Assembly (NCBI GenBank): GCA_001599715.1
Contig: BCHU01000003.1
Coordinates: 620,001 to 684,000, forward strand
From: Phaeotremella fagi
Lineage: Eukaryota; Basidiomycota; Tremellomycetes; Tremellales; Phaeotremellaceae
Length of the DNA: 64,000 nucleotides
Direction of reading: 5' to 3'
A program made the position numbers and the translations under genes. The notes under the pieces were generated by a model that did no database searches, was not told the origin of the DNA, and saw nothing but the letters and a program-made list of their open reading frames with translations. How positions within the stretch are numbered: position 1 is the stretch's first letter; each line of letters starts with the position of its first letter. Below, piece by piece: positions 23,297 through 34,102 of the stretch.

Positions 23297-25851
23297 ATGT
23301 CTCTACGTCTTACTTCACTAAGTCGTCTAGCAAGAGTCAGTAGAACAAACAGATACCCAAAACTATCATCATCACTACCATTAACATTCAGATCGTACGC
23401 AACTCCTACACCCAATCAAAACACACCTCCACCATCAGGTTTAGAATCCTTATTCGGCGGTAAATCACCTAAAGAAGGAACGACAGTCGCACCCAAACCA
23501 CCTGGAACCGAAGCTCCTTCCGAACCCTCACCACCTAAAACCCCTGCTGAGAATGAAGGAGGTGAAAGCAGTTGGAAAGATCGGAGACCGAAGTTGAGCG
23601 GCCAAAAAGTCGCTACAGGTGGTGGAGGTGGTGGATCGGGTGGAAACGCTGGTGGTGGTCCAGGTGGCCCAGGGGGTCCAAAGAATATCAATTTCACAAC
23701 GAATCAACTTTTGCTCATGATCGTCAGGTGAGTTCATGTCTTGGTACGGAAGCTGATCTCTAGTTCGTATACGCTGTATAGCGCTTTCCAACCCGATGAT
23801 CAACGATCTCGTGAAATTACTTGGCAGGAATTGTAGGTCACATTGTTTTCGAAACGTGCTTATTGTTAGCCGTAACTCCTTACTTGCTCGGGGACTAGTC
23901 TCTTCACTCGAAGTAATCAACAGGACAAAAGTCAGAGTTCACCTACACAACCCCATATCACCTTCATCTCCTTCCGACAACTCATTACCATCGCCTAATC
24001 ACGGTCCAGCTCCTTACACTTTCACCATCGGTTCATTGGAAGCCTTCGAATCACTCCTCATATCTACTCAAGATGAATTAGGTATACCGGCAGCTGAACG
24101 AGTTCCTGTATCATATCGAGAGGAAATATCGACTTTCCAGACCATCATGCATTTCGCTCCTACGCTGCTAATTGCTGGTCTGTTACTTTGGATGGCACGT
24201 CGTGGTGGATCAGCTATGGGTGGTGGTGGGCCAGGAGGAGGAATTTTCGGTGTAGGAAAGAGCAAAGCCAAGATGTTCAATCAAGAAGAGGAGGTTGCTG
24301 TTCGTTTCCGTGATGTTGCTGGTATGGACGAAGCTAAGGAGGTGAGTATTAAACATTGAAGACCACTGACAAGTAGGAAATCATGGAATTCGTCAAATTC
24401 TTGAAAGAACCTGCAAAATACGAAAAGCTTGGAGCCAAAATACCTCGAGGAGCAATCTTGTCAGGTCCTCCTGGTACCGGTAAAACGCTGTTAGCTAAAG
24501 CTACCGCTGGAGAAGCTCAAGTTCCTTTCTTATCGGTGTCTGGTTCAGAATTCGTGGAGATGTTCGTTGGTGTCGGTCCATCCCGTGTGAGGGATCTATT
24601 CGCCAACGCTAAAAAACACGCACCCTGTATCATCTTTGTCGATGAGATTGATGCGATCGGTAAAGCTCGTGGAAAAGGCGGTCAATTCGGTGGAAACGAT
24701 GAACGTGAATCGACACTGAATCAGTTGCTTGTCGAAATGGATGGTTTCGGCACCAAAGAACATGTCGTTGTTTTGGCGGGTACGAATAGAGCAGATGTGC
24801 TTGATCCCGCTTTGATGAGACCTGGTAGATTCGATCGTCATATCGCCATTGATAATCCTGATATCTCGGGTAGAAGACAAATCTTCAAAGTTCATCTTGG
24901 TCCTATCACCTTGGCCCCTGAAATCGACTTTGAAATCATCTCAGAAAAACTAGCACTCTTAACTCCAGGATTCTCTGGTGCTGATATCGCCAACGTCTGT
25001 AATGAAGGTGCATTACGTGCTGCTAGACGTGGTGGGGATTCAGTGAACGAAGCTGATTTCGATGGAGCTATCGAACGTGTTATTGCTGGTTTGGAGAGGA
25101 AGTCAAGAGTTTTGGGCAAGGAAGAGAAACGTACGGTGGCTTATCACGAAGCTGGACACGCAGTTTGTGGATGGTTCTTGGAACACGCCGATCCTTTACT
25201 CAAGGTATCGATTATTCCAAGAGGAGTCGGTGCTCTCGGTTACGCCCAATATCTACCCAAAGAAAGATTCTTGTTTTCAACTGAACAATTAATCGATAGA
25301 ATGTGTATGACGCTCGGTGGACGAGTTTCTGAAGAAATCTTCTTCGGTTCGATAACGACAGGTGCTCAAGACGACTTACAGAAAATTACGAAAATGGCTT
25401 TCGAAGTTTGTGCAAACTACGGTATGAATCCTGATATCGGACCTATATCGTATGGAAATAGAGATCAACAGGGTGAAGGATTTCAGAAACCGTTCAGTGA
25501 AAAAACGGCGGAAGCTCTCGATAAAGCTGTTCATAAAATGGTCAACGACGCTCATAGAAGGACGACCGAACTTTTGACCAGTAAAAAAGCTGAAGTTGAG
25601 AAAGTTGCCGCTTTGTTGTTGGAGAAAGAGGTTATCACACGAGAAGACATGAGATTGTTACTAGGAAGAAGACCTTTCGCCATCGCTGATGAGGTGAGTG
25701 GATGACTTGGATTCAGCTATCGATACTAACTCTCGATTAGATGGATACATATATCGAATCGAAACTGGACAGAAAAGCTGCTGCAGAGAAGACACCGTCG
25801 ACTACCGATGTCCCACCTCCTCAATTAGCATTTAAAGAGACTGAGTTCTAG
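23297..25851 (+). CDS. AFG3: Mitochondrial m-AAA protease subunit (AFG3/YTA10-like)
   Basis: An ATP-driven zinc metalloprotease of the mitochondrial inner membrane that degrades or extracts membrane proteins and matures ribosomal protein L32 in yeast. The basic, acid-free start ([20 protein letters not shown]) is a presequence. A Gly/Pro-rich linker (residues about 40-130) precedes an FtsH extracellular domain and a membrane helix, [20 protein letters not shown]. The AAA module has [16 protein letters not shown], Walker A GPPGTGKT, Walker [11 protein letters not shown] and the second-region RPGRFDRH. The peptidase zinc site is [11 protein letters not shown]. Five exons run to 25851. Domain order and the Gly-rich linker favour AFG3L2/Yta10 over the i-AAA Yme1. 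It is divergent from glucosidase II over 266 bp. Confidence 0.95.
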
Positions 25852-26136
25852 ATCATCTTGCAAGGTTCTTCGATGGGACAGAGTCAATGAGTCATTTTGC
25901 ATTTCACATTAGGGTTTATCAGTATTTTAGTGTTACATTTATCACGATGCATCCCCCTTCTTTACATATACACGCTGTCGGCATTAGAGTGATAGAAAGG
26001 ATGTGAACTATTTCTGTAGAAAAAGTCTATTGCCGCAATTCACAGTTGAAGTGGTTGGTCCAAAACATACGGAGATTTGCGGCATTAGACTAAATGATAT
26101 ATCCTGACCTCCACCTGAAGGATACACTCCACCATT

Positions 26137-27617
26137 ATGATTGATAAACCACCAAGCAATTGTTATCAATTACAATTTGAACCAAATGGCACCTCAAGGT
26201 CAAGCATGGAGATACAACACCCGAGGTCGTTTACCCGAGGTCGTTTATCGACTACTTTACAACTTCAACCTGTGGATATCCCTATTCCGGGGGATGACGA
26301 GGTACTTGTTGAGATCAAGGCGGTTGCGTTGAACCCAGTCGATGAGCAGGTGTATGTTGACTTTCTATCTAATCTTACTACGAAGGCTGATGAATAATAA
26401 CAGAGCGCAGTCTAGTGATAGACTACTTAGATTCATGGGTGCTACACCCATACATGAACTCCATGTTCCCAGTCGTGATTTCAGTGGAATAATTCATTCA
26501 GTGGGGAAGAATAGTGAATGGAAAGTCGGTGACGAGGTTTTCGGTATCAGAGTAGCTTTCGATAGTAAGCCCATTCTCAAAAGTTTTCACGTATGTACAC
26601 TGATCAAAACGAAAAGACGATGGTACACTCCAAACCCATCTTCTCCTCCCCTCCAAATCAACATTCACCAAAAAACCAAAGAACTTGACATTCAACGAAG
26701 CTGCTGCCCTCCCTCTAGTCTATTTAACAGTTTATACTGCGTTGGTCATTGATGGGAAATTACCTTTTACACCCAAACCTGAAGAGACTGGGAAAAGAAG
26801 CGTATTGATCTTAGGTGGAAGTAGTGGAACAGGATCTGTTGCTATTCAATTGGCCAAGAAAATGGGGTTGAAAGTCGTAACTACTTGTTCGGCTAAGAAT
26901 ATTGAATTCGTCAAATCGATCGGTGCTGATGAGGTAAGAATTCATCTGAAATGAGTTGATTGGTTGTTGATTGATGGTTTAGGTTATCGATTATACAGCT
27001 GAATATGTTCCTGAAAAAGCCTTGATGTCGGCTTACGCACCTTTTGCAGTAGTTCTTGATTGTGTAGGAGGGACGGAACTTATTCCAAGATTAGACCATT
27101 TGATTTTGAACGACAAGTCTTCTCCTCATTTGGGTCTTTATGTGACGATCGTGGGAGATAGTAGGTCATCATTTTGAATTTCATCTGACACTTTCAGAAA
27201 TCAATAGAGATGCAATGGGTGGGCCAATCACGAATGTAAGTCAACCCCAAAGTATCACAAATCTAAGTCACTCATCCTAATCTGTTCTAGTACTACTTTC
27301 CCTCGCAAGCAATTAGGACATTCAGAGGAACACTGAACGATTATTGGTGGCTACCGTTCAAAAATCTCCTAGCCAATCCAAGATATAAAGTAACTCATCT
27401 CCAAGCGTCAAAAGAGTTTCTGGATACTATACCTGAATTCTTGGAATTCTCTAAACAGGTTAGAATCGATTCGGTTTGGAAATTCACGGTCAGTTTTCCA
27501 AGTCGTTCTCTGAAAATGAGGTTTAACTGATCTTCAATTGCCGGTTAGGAAGCTAGATCTGCTTTTGAGAAATTGGAATCTAGTAGAGCTGTTGGGAAAG
27601 TTGTTGTTGAGGTTTGA
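26137..27617 (+). CDS. MDR-family oxidoreductase with frameshifting 14-bp duplication near start
   Basis: A medium-chain dehydrogenase/reductase of the quinone-oxidoreductase / enoyl-reductase type. It shows VEIKAVALNPVDEQV, VPSRDFSGIIHSVG, LPLVYLTVYTALV, the NADPH-binding LGGSSGTGSVAIQLAKKMG, IGADEVIDYTAEYVP and LDCVGGTELIP, ending VGKVVVEV at 27617. At least six introns interrupt it. The natural start for this family is MAPQGQAWRYNTRG at 26186, but a 14-bp tandem duplication (26219-26232 and 26233-26246) throws that frame out and it stops within about 50 codons. The frame of the conserved body is open from 26137, or from an ATG at 26206, with a non-family N-terminus. The gene may therefore be a damaged allele, use the alternative ATG, or reflect an assembly error. 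I give the longest compatible frame. Confidence 0.75.
26219..26246 (+). repeat. 14-bp tandem duplication centred on AGGT
   Basis: The 14-mer acccgaggtcgttt occurs twice in a row with no spacer. Because each copy contains AGGT, the duplication also creates a GT..AG-bounded 14-nt segment (26226-26239). Removing one copy restores the family-type N-terminal frame of the oxidoreductase. Confidence 0.9.
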
Positions 27618-28224
27618 AGTTTTTTTCCTTGAACACATCAGGTGAACTGTTAGACTGGATGCGACAATGAATGCATCTCGGTAGCATTCAGTATTCTCTA
27701 CAGTAGTAATTTACGAGTACATGCACCAACTCCATCTTTGACCTAAGAGTGGCAAAAGAATTCCTGCCACTAGGAGAGAGAACGCTTTTTTCGTTCTTCA
27801 CCATTTTCCCGATGCCTTCATTTGCGTCCACTATCGGAAAGAAAATAGATGAAAAATCACTATATTGCTAGGCAAACGGCGTCCCCTTCTAGCGTGAGAA
27901 GGCTTTGTCGCATAAAATATACGAAAAATTGATCAATCCACCTTTGATGTCCTCCCTGAAAACAGAAAGATTTCTCCTTCAAACGCCTTATCCTTCCATC
28001 TTCTTCTCCTCGATCACAGTCCGACATCGGTAAAATAGATTGATAAGTTGATAACGATTTTAAATATTTCTGGATCAAAGGATGACTGTGACTTGATAAT
28101 ATTTGATTTGCGTCGGCCTTCTTGACAAGGAGACTATATCGTACATAGATATGGCAATTGTTTTCTTTTTCTTAACTATTACAACCACAATCAAATCCTC
28201 CAAATATCGTTTTTGTTATTCAAG
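27618..28224. promoter_or_regulatory. Upstream region of orphan copy 1 with shared promoter block
   Basis: This 607-bp gap holds no gene. From about 27955 it carries a block that recurs before orphan copies 2 and 3: a pyrimidine tract (ttctccttcaaacgcctta, then ccatcttcttctcct), about 65 nt later ggatcaaaggatga, and a further 40 nt on ggccttcttg. The block lies 100-270 bp before the ATG at 28225. Confidence 0.6.
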
Positions 28225-28896
28225 ATGTCCGAAGACAGTAGATCAAGCAATATGTTTCGAAGAATGAGAAATAAACTTCACCTTCACCCGTCCAAGCCAG
28301 CCCCAGCAACCTCTACAGAAGCTTCAGATGCTTCAACGAATACCACTCAAGCTCTCAAATTCAAACTGATTCATATCGATGATGATGATGATCCCCATGT
28401 GATGAGTAATCTCAAAATCGAAGTCGTCTCATTCACTCCCTAAAACCACCCTCTCAGTTCCGCTTTTCCTATTGGTAAAAAACTTCGACTCACCGATGGA
28501 ACAGATCTTTCTGATTACCCGGGAGACCAAACTTCACCTTCCTTCAAGGTCTATTCCGCGGAAGAAATCGAACTTTCCCCGGAATATCCAGAGAGTTATC
28601 AAGGTGAAGAGTTCGAACGCTATAAAAACGTCAAGGAAACGTTTGATTCAATTGTCGTCGAAGCATATGCGGCGGAGAAAGAGGCGAATGAAAATAATTG
28701 GAAGGCATATGAGTCGACTGGAGACCCACTATTATTGATCGCCTACGGTCGTAAAAGTTCCGAAGCTTATGATCGACGTCAGGATATTATCGAAAGCGCC
28801 GAGCGTGTGCTTAATGCTAGTGTTAGTCCCGACATTCAAGCCAAATACCCTCTGATCAATCATGGGTATCTAGTTGGCAACTTCAAGCGCCAATAG
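28225..28896 (+). pseudogene. Orphan family copy 1, split by one in-frame TAA
   Basis: The frame opens at MSEDSRSSNMFRRMRN, runs 72 codons to a TAA at 28441-28443, then stays open in the same frame to the TAG at 28894-28896. The part after the stop is homologous to copy 2: TSPSFKVYSAEE matches its APSYKIQADAKD, and ERVLNASVSPDIQAKYP matches KRILDSQFSKEEQEKYE, with the same C-terminal VGNF/VGKF block. A natural intron hiding the TAA was sought: GT..AG pairs around 28399-28457 break the frame, and the one that keeps it would delete conserved sequence. It is either a young pseudogene or a stop-readthrough gene. The family is unknown to me; the product is Glu-, Asp- and Lys-rich, with no signal peptide or membrane segment. 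Confidence 0.6.
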
Positions 28897-29538
28897 GGGG
28901 GTACAATAGGTCTCGGTCAGGAGAAAATAATGGTGGTTAGTTTGTTTAGGAAACATGAATGGTAGATGAAGGGGAAGGATTCGGGATTCCAAATTTTCTG
29001 ATAAATCGAGTCAGTATTGAAGAAAGGATGAATTTTGATGAATGAGCTATTGTGTTCGCATCCAAAACTGAAGCTGCCCCTCACAAATACTTTCCTTAAA
29101 CTTCTGTTCCAAGCTAGAAAGTCATAATGTCGAGAAAATGCATTTGATATTTCCCGAACAAAGGAGAGTTGTAATGTGTATCGATAAAATAAATGAAAAC
29201 CGTGTAAAGACCAATAAATTAACCTTGGATATTATGCCTGGAAACAGAACGACTTCTCCTTAAAACGCCTTCTCCTTCTATCTTCTTCTCCTTCTAGGAG
29301 GAAATCGTCATCGTTATAAATGAAAAACATTTTGACAGTTTCGGCTTATTTTGATCAAAGGATATCTAAACTGCGGTGACATTTCATTTATTTTGGCCTT
29401 CTGGAGGTAGGTGGAGCGAGGAAGTTATATGGCACCGCGTTCTATCTTTCTTTTCCACTCCCAACAACCATCCAATAAGCCGCAACAGATTAACAAATTA
29501 ACAAATCAACAAATCAGCATATCAGCAAATTGTCCAGT
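28897..29538. promoter_or_regulatory. Upstream region of orphan copy 2 with shared promoter block
   Basis: This 642-bp gap has no gene. At about 29240-29300 it repeats the block before copy 1 almost base for base (ttctccttaaaacgccttc, then tatcttcttctccttc). A gatcaaaggat and an attttggccttctgg follow at similar spacings. The rest is A/T-rich and probably carries the end of the copy 1 transcript. Confidence 0.6.
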
Positions 29539-30084
29539 ATGACGCAAATCACCAAGATCGACGATACCACTACCACACAGACTCTCACCTTCCAAATCTG
29601 TCCAGTAAACGACTCCGACGATGAAGGGCAAGAACCTACCGTCATCCCACTCGAGCTTTGCTCGTACACCCTTGGTGACGACGAAAACCTCAAATCCAAA
29701 GTTCAAGTTGATACAACATTCGAATTGAGCGAAGAAAACGGTATGAAATTTCTCACCCCTCTCTCAAGTGATGGTACAGCTCCCTCCTACAAGATTCAAG
29801 CCGATGCGAAAGATCGAATCTATCATGATTACCCGCCCACTGTTCCAACAGCTTTCAAAGAAGCCAAGAAGGCGTATTGGGCGGCTCGTGAGAAAGGGGC
29901 CGAAGAGGCTGGCCAGCTTGGTCTTTTCGCAGCCAGCCACGTCTTAAGCGCTGATGAAGAAGCCAAGAGGATTCTCGACTCACAGTTCTCAAAGGAGGAG
30001 CAAGAGAAGTACGAGGAGGTCGCTTACTCCGAAATGGTAGGGAAATTCACCGTCATCGACTTGGAGACTTCTACTTCAGGCTGA
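29539..30084 (+). CDS. Orphan family copy 2 (intact)
   Basis: A single-exon frame of 181 residues, the only uninterrupted member of a three-gene tandem family. I recognise no domain. The N-terminal half is likely beta-rich (TLTFQICPVNDSDDE, LKSKVQVDTTFELS), then comes the best-conserved motif, PLSSDGTAPSYKI. The C-terminal half is helical and charged (FKEAKKAYWAAREKGAEEA, SKEEQEKYEEVAYSEM), ending VIDLETSTSG. There are no cysteine clusters, no signal peptide and no membrane segment, so a soluble cytosolic or nuclear protein is likely. All three copies lie on one strand, 600-1300 bp apart, each behind a similar promoter block, which implies local gene duplication. The function is unknown. Confidence 0.75.
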   Translation: MTQITKIDDTTTTQTLTFQICPVNDSDDEGQEPTVIPLELCSYTLGDDENLKSKVQVDTTFELSEENGMKFLTPLSSDGTAPSYKIQADAKDRIYHDYPPTVPTAFKEAKKAYWAAREKGAEEAGQLGLFAASHVLSADEEAKRILDSQFSKEEQEKYEEVAYSEMVGKFTVIDLETSTSG

Positions 30085-30488
30085 TTTGCCTCGGTTTTCA
30101 ATCAGAGAAAGGATGTACAGTATTAGGCGAGTCAGGTTAGTGAAGGGAGGGATAAAAGTTGGTTTTCTTAGTTGACGTCATTATTGTAATCATACACGAA
30201 ATGCAATAATGAGTCCGAATATTGTATCTTTCTTCAGAGATAGCACAGTTTTCTCCTTCCATCTTCTTCTCCTTCAAACATAGTCCAATTTCGGGAAAAC
30301 AGTTTTGCACCGATGGATACTGTAACATTTTGGATAAAAGGATGATTGTGATGTCATGTAATTCGCCTTCGCCTTCTTGTCGTAGAGAGTACAGTACAGT
30401 ACAGTACGATAGGCTAGCTTTTTTCTCTTCTTTCCCCACTACAAACCATCAACTGTCTACTTGCGTTATTCTCGAACAAAATTTCGAT
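30085..30488. promoter_or_regulatory. Upstream region of orphan copy 3 with shared promoter block
   Basis: The gap holds the third, most diverged copy of the promoter block: ttttctccttccatcttct at about 30249, attttggataaaaggatga at about 30328, and cgccttcttgtcg at about 30370. A small (agtac)4 repeat follows. Confidence 0.55.
30388..30407. repeat. Short (AGTAC)4 tandem repeat
   Basis: Four exact copies of agtac lie about 80 bp before the ATG of orphan copy 3. It is a microsatellite and is absent from the matching position before copies 1 and 2. Confidence 0.9.
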
Positions 30489-31097
30489 ATGTCAGAATTT
30501 ACTCAATCCAATGATACAGAATCAGTCGAGCAAACTCTCAAGCTCAGACGTTACTCTAAAGATACGCAACCCGCCATGAACAAGTATTGGTTCGAGGTTT
30601 TTTCGTTTACATCTGGTCAAGACGAACCTCTCAACGCCAAACTTCACTGTGGCGCAAAGTATAGATTTCCGATCCAGTGGGAAACAGACGGGTATTACCT
30701 GTACCCTCTCTCTAGCGATGGTGCAACTCCTTCCTACAAGATCCGTATGGAGGGGGAAAAAACAAATCGCACTACGAAGCCACCTAATACCCCTTCAGAA
30801 TTCACAACTGCTCAGGTTGATTACAATAATAGTATAATACAGGCTCTTAAAAAGAAACTCGAGACCGACATAGCCTTGGAGCACCAGGCAAATAATCAAG
30901 ATTCGATTTCGTCTCTACTTTACTTTGCGAAGTCTCAAATTGCTGAAAGTACGTTAGAGAAGGAGAAGGTTCAAGCCTAACAGGCTCTAGACTCGAAGTT
31001 CACAAAGGAGGAGCAAGAAAAGTATGACTTCGAGAGATGGGAAATATTAGAAGGAAGATTCACTCTTTTGGAGTTGGTGACTTCTTCTTCACGCTGA
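30489..31097 (+). pseudogene. Orphan family copy 3, split by one in-frame TAA
   Basis: The frame starts MSEFTQSNDTESVEQTLK and is open for 163 codons to a TAA at 30978-30980. It then continues in the same frame to the TGA at 31095-31097. Similarity to copy 2 lies on both sides of the stop: PLSSDGATPSYKIRMEG before it, and after it ALDSKFTKEEQEKYDFERWE against ILDSQFSKEEQEKYEEVAYS, ending LLELVTSSSR. The only plausible intron over the stop (gtacgt at 30949 to acag at 30983) is 35 nt and would shift the frame. As in copy 1, the lesion is a single TAA with no other damage, so the copy is either recently lost or read through. No known domain is seen. Confidence 0.6.
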
Positions 31098-31834
31098 TGG
31101 GCTTCAATTTCGGCTTTCGTTGAGTAGAAGGATGTTGGTTAACGTGTTGTTAAAGATCAGGTCAATTGAGGTTGAAGGGTAGATAAGAGCGGCTTGAGTC
31201 TAGTCAGTTTGGTAGAATGGTGATCATGGAATGTTTTTAAACCTTCGATGAATTCCAATAATGTATGATACCGTGTGGTCCCCCTGATGGAGCTACTGTA
31301 GAAGCTGATGACCAAGGTGTCATTGACTATACAGTATCTGCATGATTACAAAGACTACATCATCAATCTTTGGCACTGCCAATAAGTACTTTCCACCGTG
31401 CTTGTGACTTCGGATCCGAACCCCACAAATTACAAAAACAGTGGCGGGATGACGGTACGGATCTGCCGCCGCTGATCATTGGGGGCGTCTGTTCTCTCCT
31501 GATTTCTCTCTGAAGTCAACTTCACATGCTCCCCAGAGCTGAGACTCGAGCATCCACATGTATCTGCAACTCTAAAAAACAACCACGTAGAAACAGTCCG
31601 TATTTACCGTGATCGAATTTGCCTTGGAGCAGCTGGGAACTTCCGTACCAAGATTTCCGATATTCAGGTAACGGCCGTAGCGGCCCCGCTGAATTTTGTT
31701 TTTACTTTTCGATCTGTCAAAACAGAAAATTATATATACAGGTCTGGGGAGCTTCGAGCAATTGTCTTTCTTGATCATCGATCTCACTACCTTCAGAAGA
31801 GTCTCATTGATTTGAGTATCATCTTGATTCTGAA
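31098..31834. other. Intergenic: orphan cluster to DHA1 transporter
   Basis: A 737-bp gap. It should contain the transporter promoter. A minus-strand open frame at 31572-31841 has no recognisable content. The stretch at about 31410-31430 resembles a tRNA B box on the minus strand but no T-arm pairing follows. I see no other structure. Confidence 0.5.
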
Positions 31835-33850
31835 ATGTCATCTACATCAACGCCAATGTCGTCGACTACTGCTATACCTTCACAAACCTCATTGCCTATA
31901 CCGGAAGGATCTAAATCCTTGGCTGCGCCTGATATCGAAAAACAAGCTCGACCAGAAACAGAGGCTGAGGTAAGTTGTAAACTCGCCACAGTATGACTAA
32001 CGAATCAGTCTTCATCTGTGCCCGAGGAGAAAGTTCAAGATTGGACTGTTAGCTGGGATGGACCTGATGATCCGGGAAATCCACTCAACACTCCAGAATG
32101 GAAGAAATGGGTCATGACGATGGTGTTAGGAATATCTTGTGCTTGTGTAACCTGTTGTTCTAGTATGGCAGCCGATACATATCCTGGAATAGAGGAGGAA
32201 TTGGGGGTCAGTCAAGAAGTTTGCATTCTGAGTGTGTCCTTGTTCGTTGCTGGTTTGGGTGTTGGTCCTCGTACGTTCGATTCATTAGGATCTGTTGACT
32301 GCGACTGACTATTCAAAAGTTGTTCTTGGTCCCATTTCTGAATTTACTGGAAGAAAAGGTGTCCTGTGGTATGGTTTCGCCTCTTTCCTTCGTGAGTCGT
32401 GTTTTGGTCAAAAATTTTGATATTCTGCTTACGCGTTTCAATCAGTCTTCAACTTCCCAGTCGCTTTCGCCAATCATATCTCTGTTCATCTCATTTTCAG
32501 ATTTGTTACTGGTTTCGCTGGATCAGCTTTCCTCTCAGTCTCAGGAGGTGCTATTTCGGATGTTTTTGAGAATCATAAAGTTGGAACGTAAGTCTTCCTT
32601 CTTTCATTCGTGATTGACGTCTTACCTCTTTATAGACCGATGTTGGTATTTTCAGCTGCACCATTCATTGGTCCTGTCATGGGACCTCTCTTCTCAGGTT
32701 TCATCAATCAAAATGTATATTGGCGATGGACTTTCTACGTTATCATTATTTGGGCGGCTGTCATGATGATTCTCATGGTTCTTTTCGTTCCAGAAACTTA
32801 TAACACAGAGTTACTTCGTAAACGGGCCATCCAGTGAGTAAAGATTGAATCTCAAGCTCAATGCATGCTTGACTAACACTTGATATCAGGATACGCAAAA
32901 CCACTGGTGAACTCAGATGGCAAGCGCCCGTTGAAAAGCTTAACAGAAGTTTTACACAGGCATTGACGAAAAGTGTCAAAACTCCTTTCGGTGAGTCATA
33001 CCTAAAGTGCCAAACATCAGTACTGACATAAATCCAGTCCTCCTCACCACTCAGCTCATGGTCTTGTTATTGAACCTGTGGTCAGCTGTCATCCTCGGTA
33101 TCTTGTATTTAAGTTTTGGTGGAATCCCATACGTCTTCAGGACCCAATATGGATTGTGAGTGAATCTAACAGCTCATACCGCCAAAACTAACGAATTGAC
33201 TGTAGTTCCGTCGAACAAACAGGTTTAGCGTTCCTCGGTATAGGTCTAGGACAAGTGACCGCCGTAGCCTGTCAACCATTCTTCAATGCCAATTACAGAA
33301 GAATAGCAGCAGAACATGGCGGTAAAGCACCACCCGAAACTAGACTTATCATGGGTTTCTACGGGGCCGTCTGTTCACCTGTCGGATTACTTCTTTTCGG
33401 GTTGACAAGCTTCACCAACGTCCCTTGGATCATTCCTATTTTGGGTTCATCTTTCTTCGGCGCAGGAATGGTCTTCAGTTTCACAAGTACTTTCACATAT
33501 CTGTAAGTCTTAGATTATAGTTTTTTTTTTTTTTTGTTTCAAAAGCTGATGAACTCCTTAGCGTCGACGCCTACCGACCAGTAGCTGCATCTGCCTTGGC
33601 TTCTAACTCGTTCGTCAGAAGTGCTTTCGCAAGTGGTTTTCCTTTGTACGTGTTCAACAGCTCGTAAATCGATCAAAAACTGATGAAATACACCTCCAGA
33701 TTCGGTCAACAGATGTATGCAAGACTTGGTGCAGTTGGTGGCACATGTTTACTGGGTGGACTCATGGTGTTGACAGTGCCACTTCCATTCATCTTCTATC
33801 GTCTTGGTGCGCAGATTCGTGCCAAGTCAAAGTTCGCTGCTCCGAATTAG
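31835..33850 (+). CDS. MFS drug/polyamine transporter, DHA1 family
   Basis: A 12-helix drug:H+ antiporter-1 type carrier, about 500 residues in roughly eight exons. The hydrophilic Ser/Pro-rich N-terminus leads to WTVSWDGPDDPGNPLNTPEW, the characteristic pre-membrane motif of fungal FLU1/TPO-like carriers. Helix 1 is WVMTMVLGISCACVTCCSSM. Later come GPISEFTGRKG-like residues across an intron, the antiporter motif APFIGPVMGPLFSGFI, YWRWTFYVIIIW and FVPETYNTELLRKRA. The second half has IPYVFRTQYGL and MGFYGAVCSPVGLLLFG. The end is AKSKFAAPN at 33850. Relatives export drugs, polyamines or their own secondary metabolites. No toxin pathway lies next to it; the neighbours are the orphan family and CHL1. 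Confidence 0.9.
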
Positions 33851-34102
33851 AGGCTCATAGATGGATACAAGATCATCTTGATACGGATATCCCCATTTTA
33901 TATAACGATTCATATGCATTTTCCCTTTCATCACACGAAGTGCCACTAATCAAAATCACCCTGCACTGGTTGAAGTTCAGATTGAAATGCTAGTGGTAAC
34001 TGCCCTGCAAGACAGTCTTGTACTGTACAGTTTCATTATCTTCTATCTTCTACGCGATGCGTATGCAAAATAAAACTACAAGATCCAGATCTACGAGAAA
34101 GA

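Noticed and set aside
26226..26239. A 14-nt GT..AG intron that would restore the oxidoreductase frame
   Set aside because: It has no room for a branch point and is far below any fungal intron length; the tandem duplication explains the GT..AG ends.
28406..28504. Intron hiding the TAA of orphan copy 1
   Set aside because: This 99-nt GT..AG segment keeps the frame but deletes sequence that aligns with copy 2; shorter pairs break the frame.
30949..30983. Intron hiding the TAA of orphan copy 3
   Set aside because: gtacgt..acag is 35 nt and would shift the frame away from the conserved C-terminus.
31405..31435. tRNA B-box-like sequence on the minus strand (ggttcggatcc)
   Set aside because: The flanking bases cannot pair into a T-arm and there is no A box or acceptor stem at the right distance.
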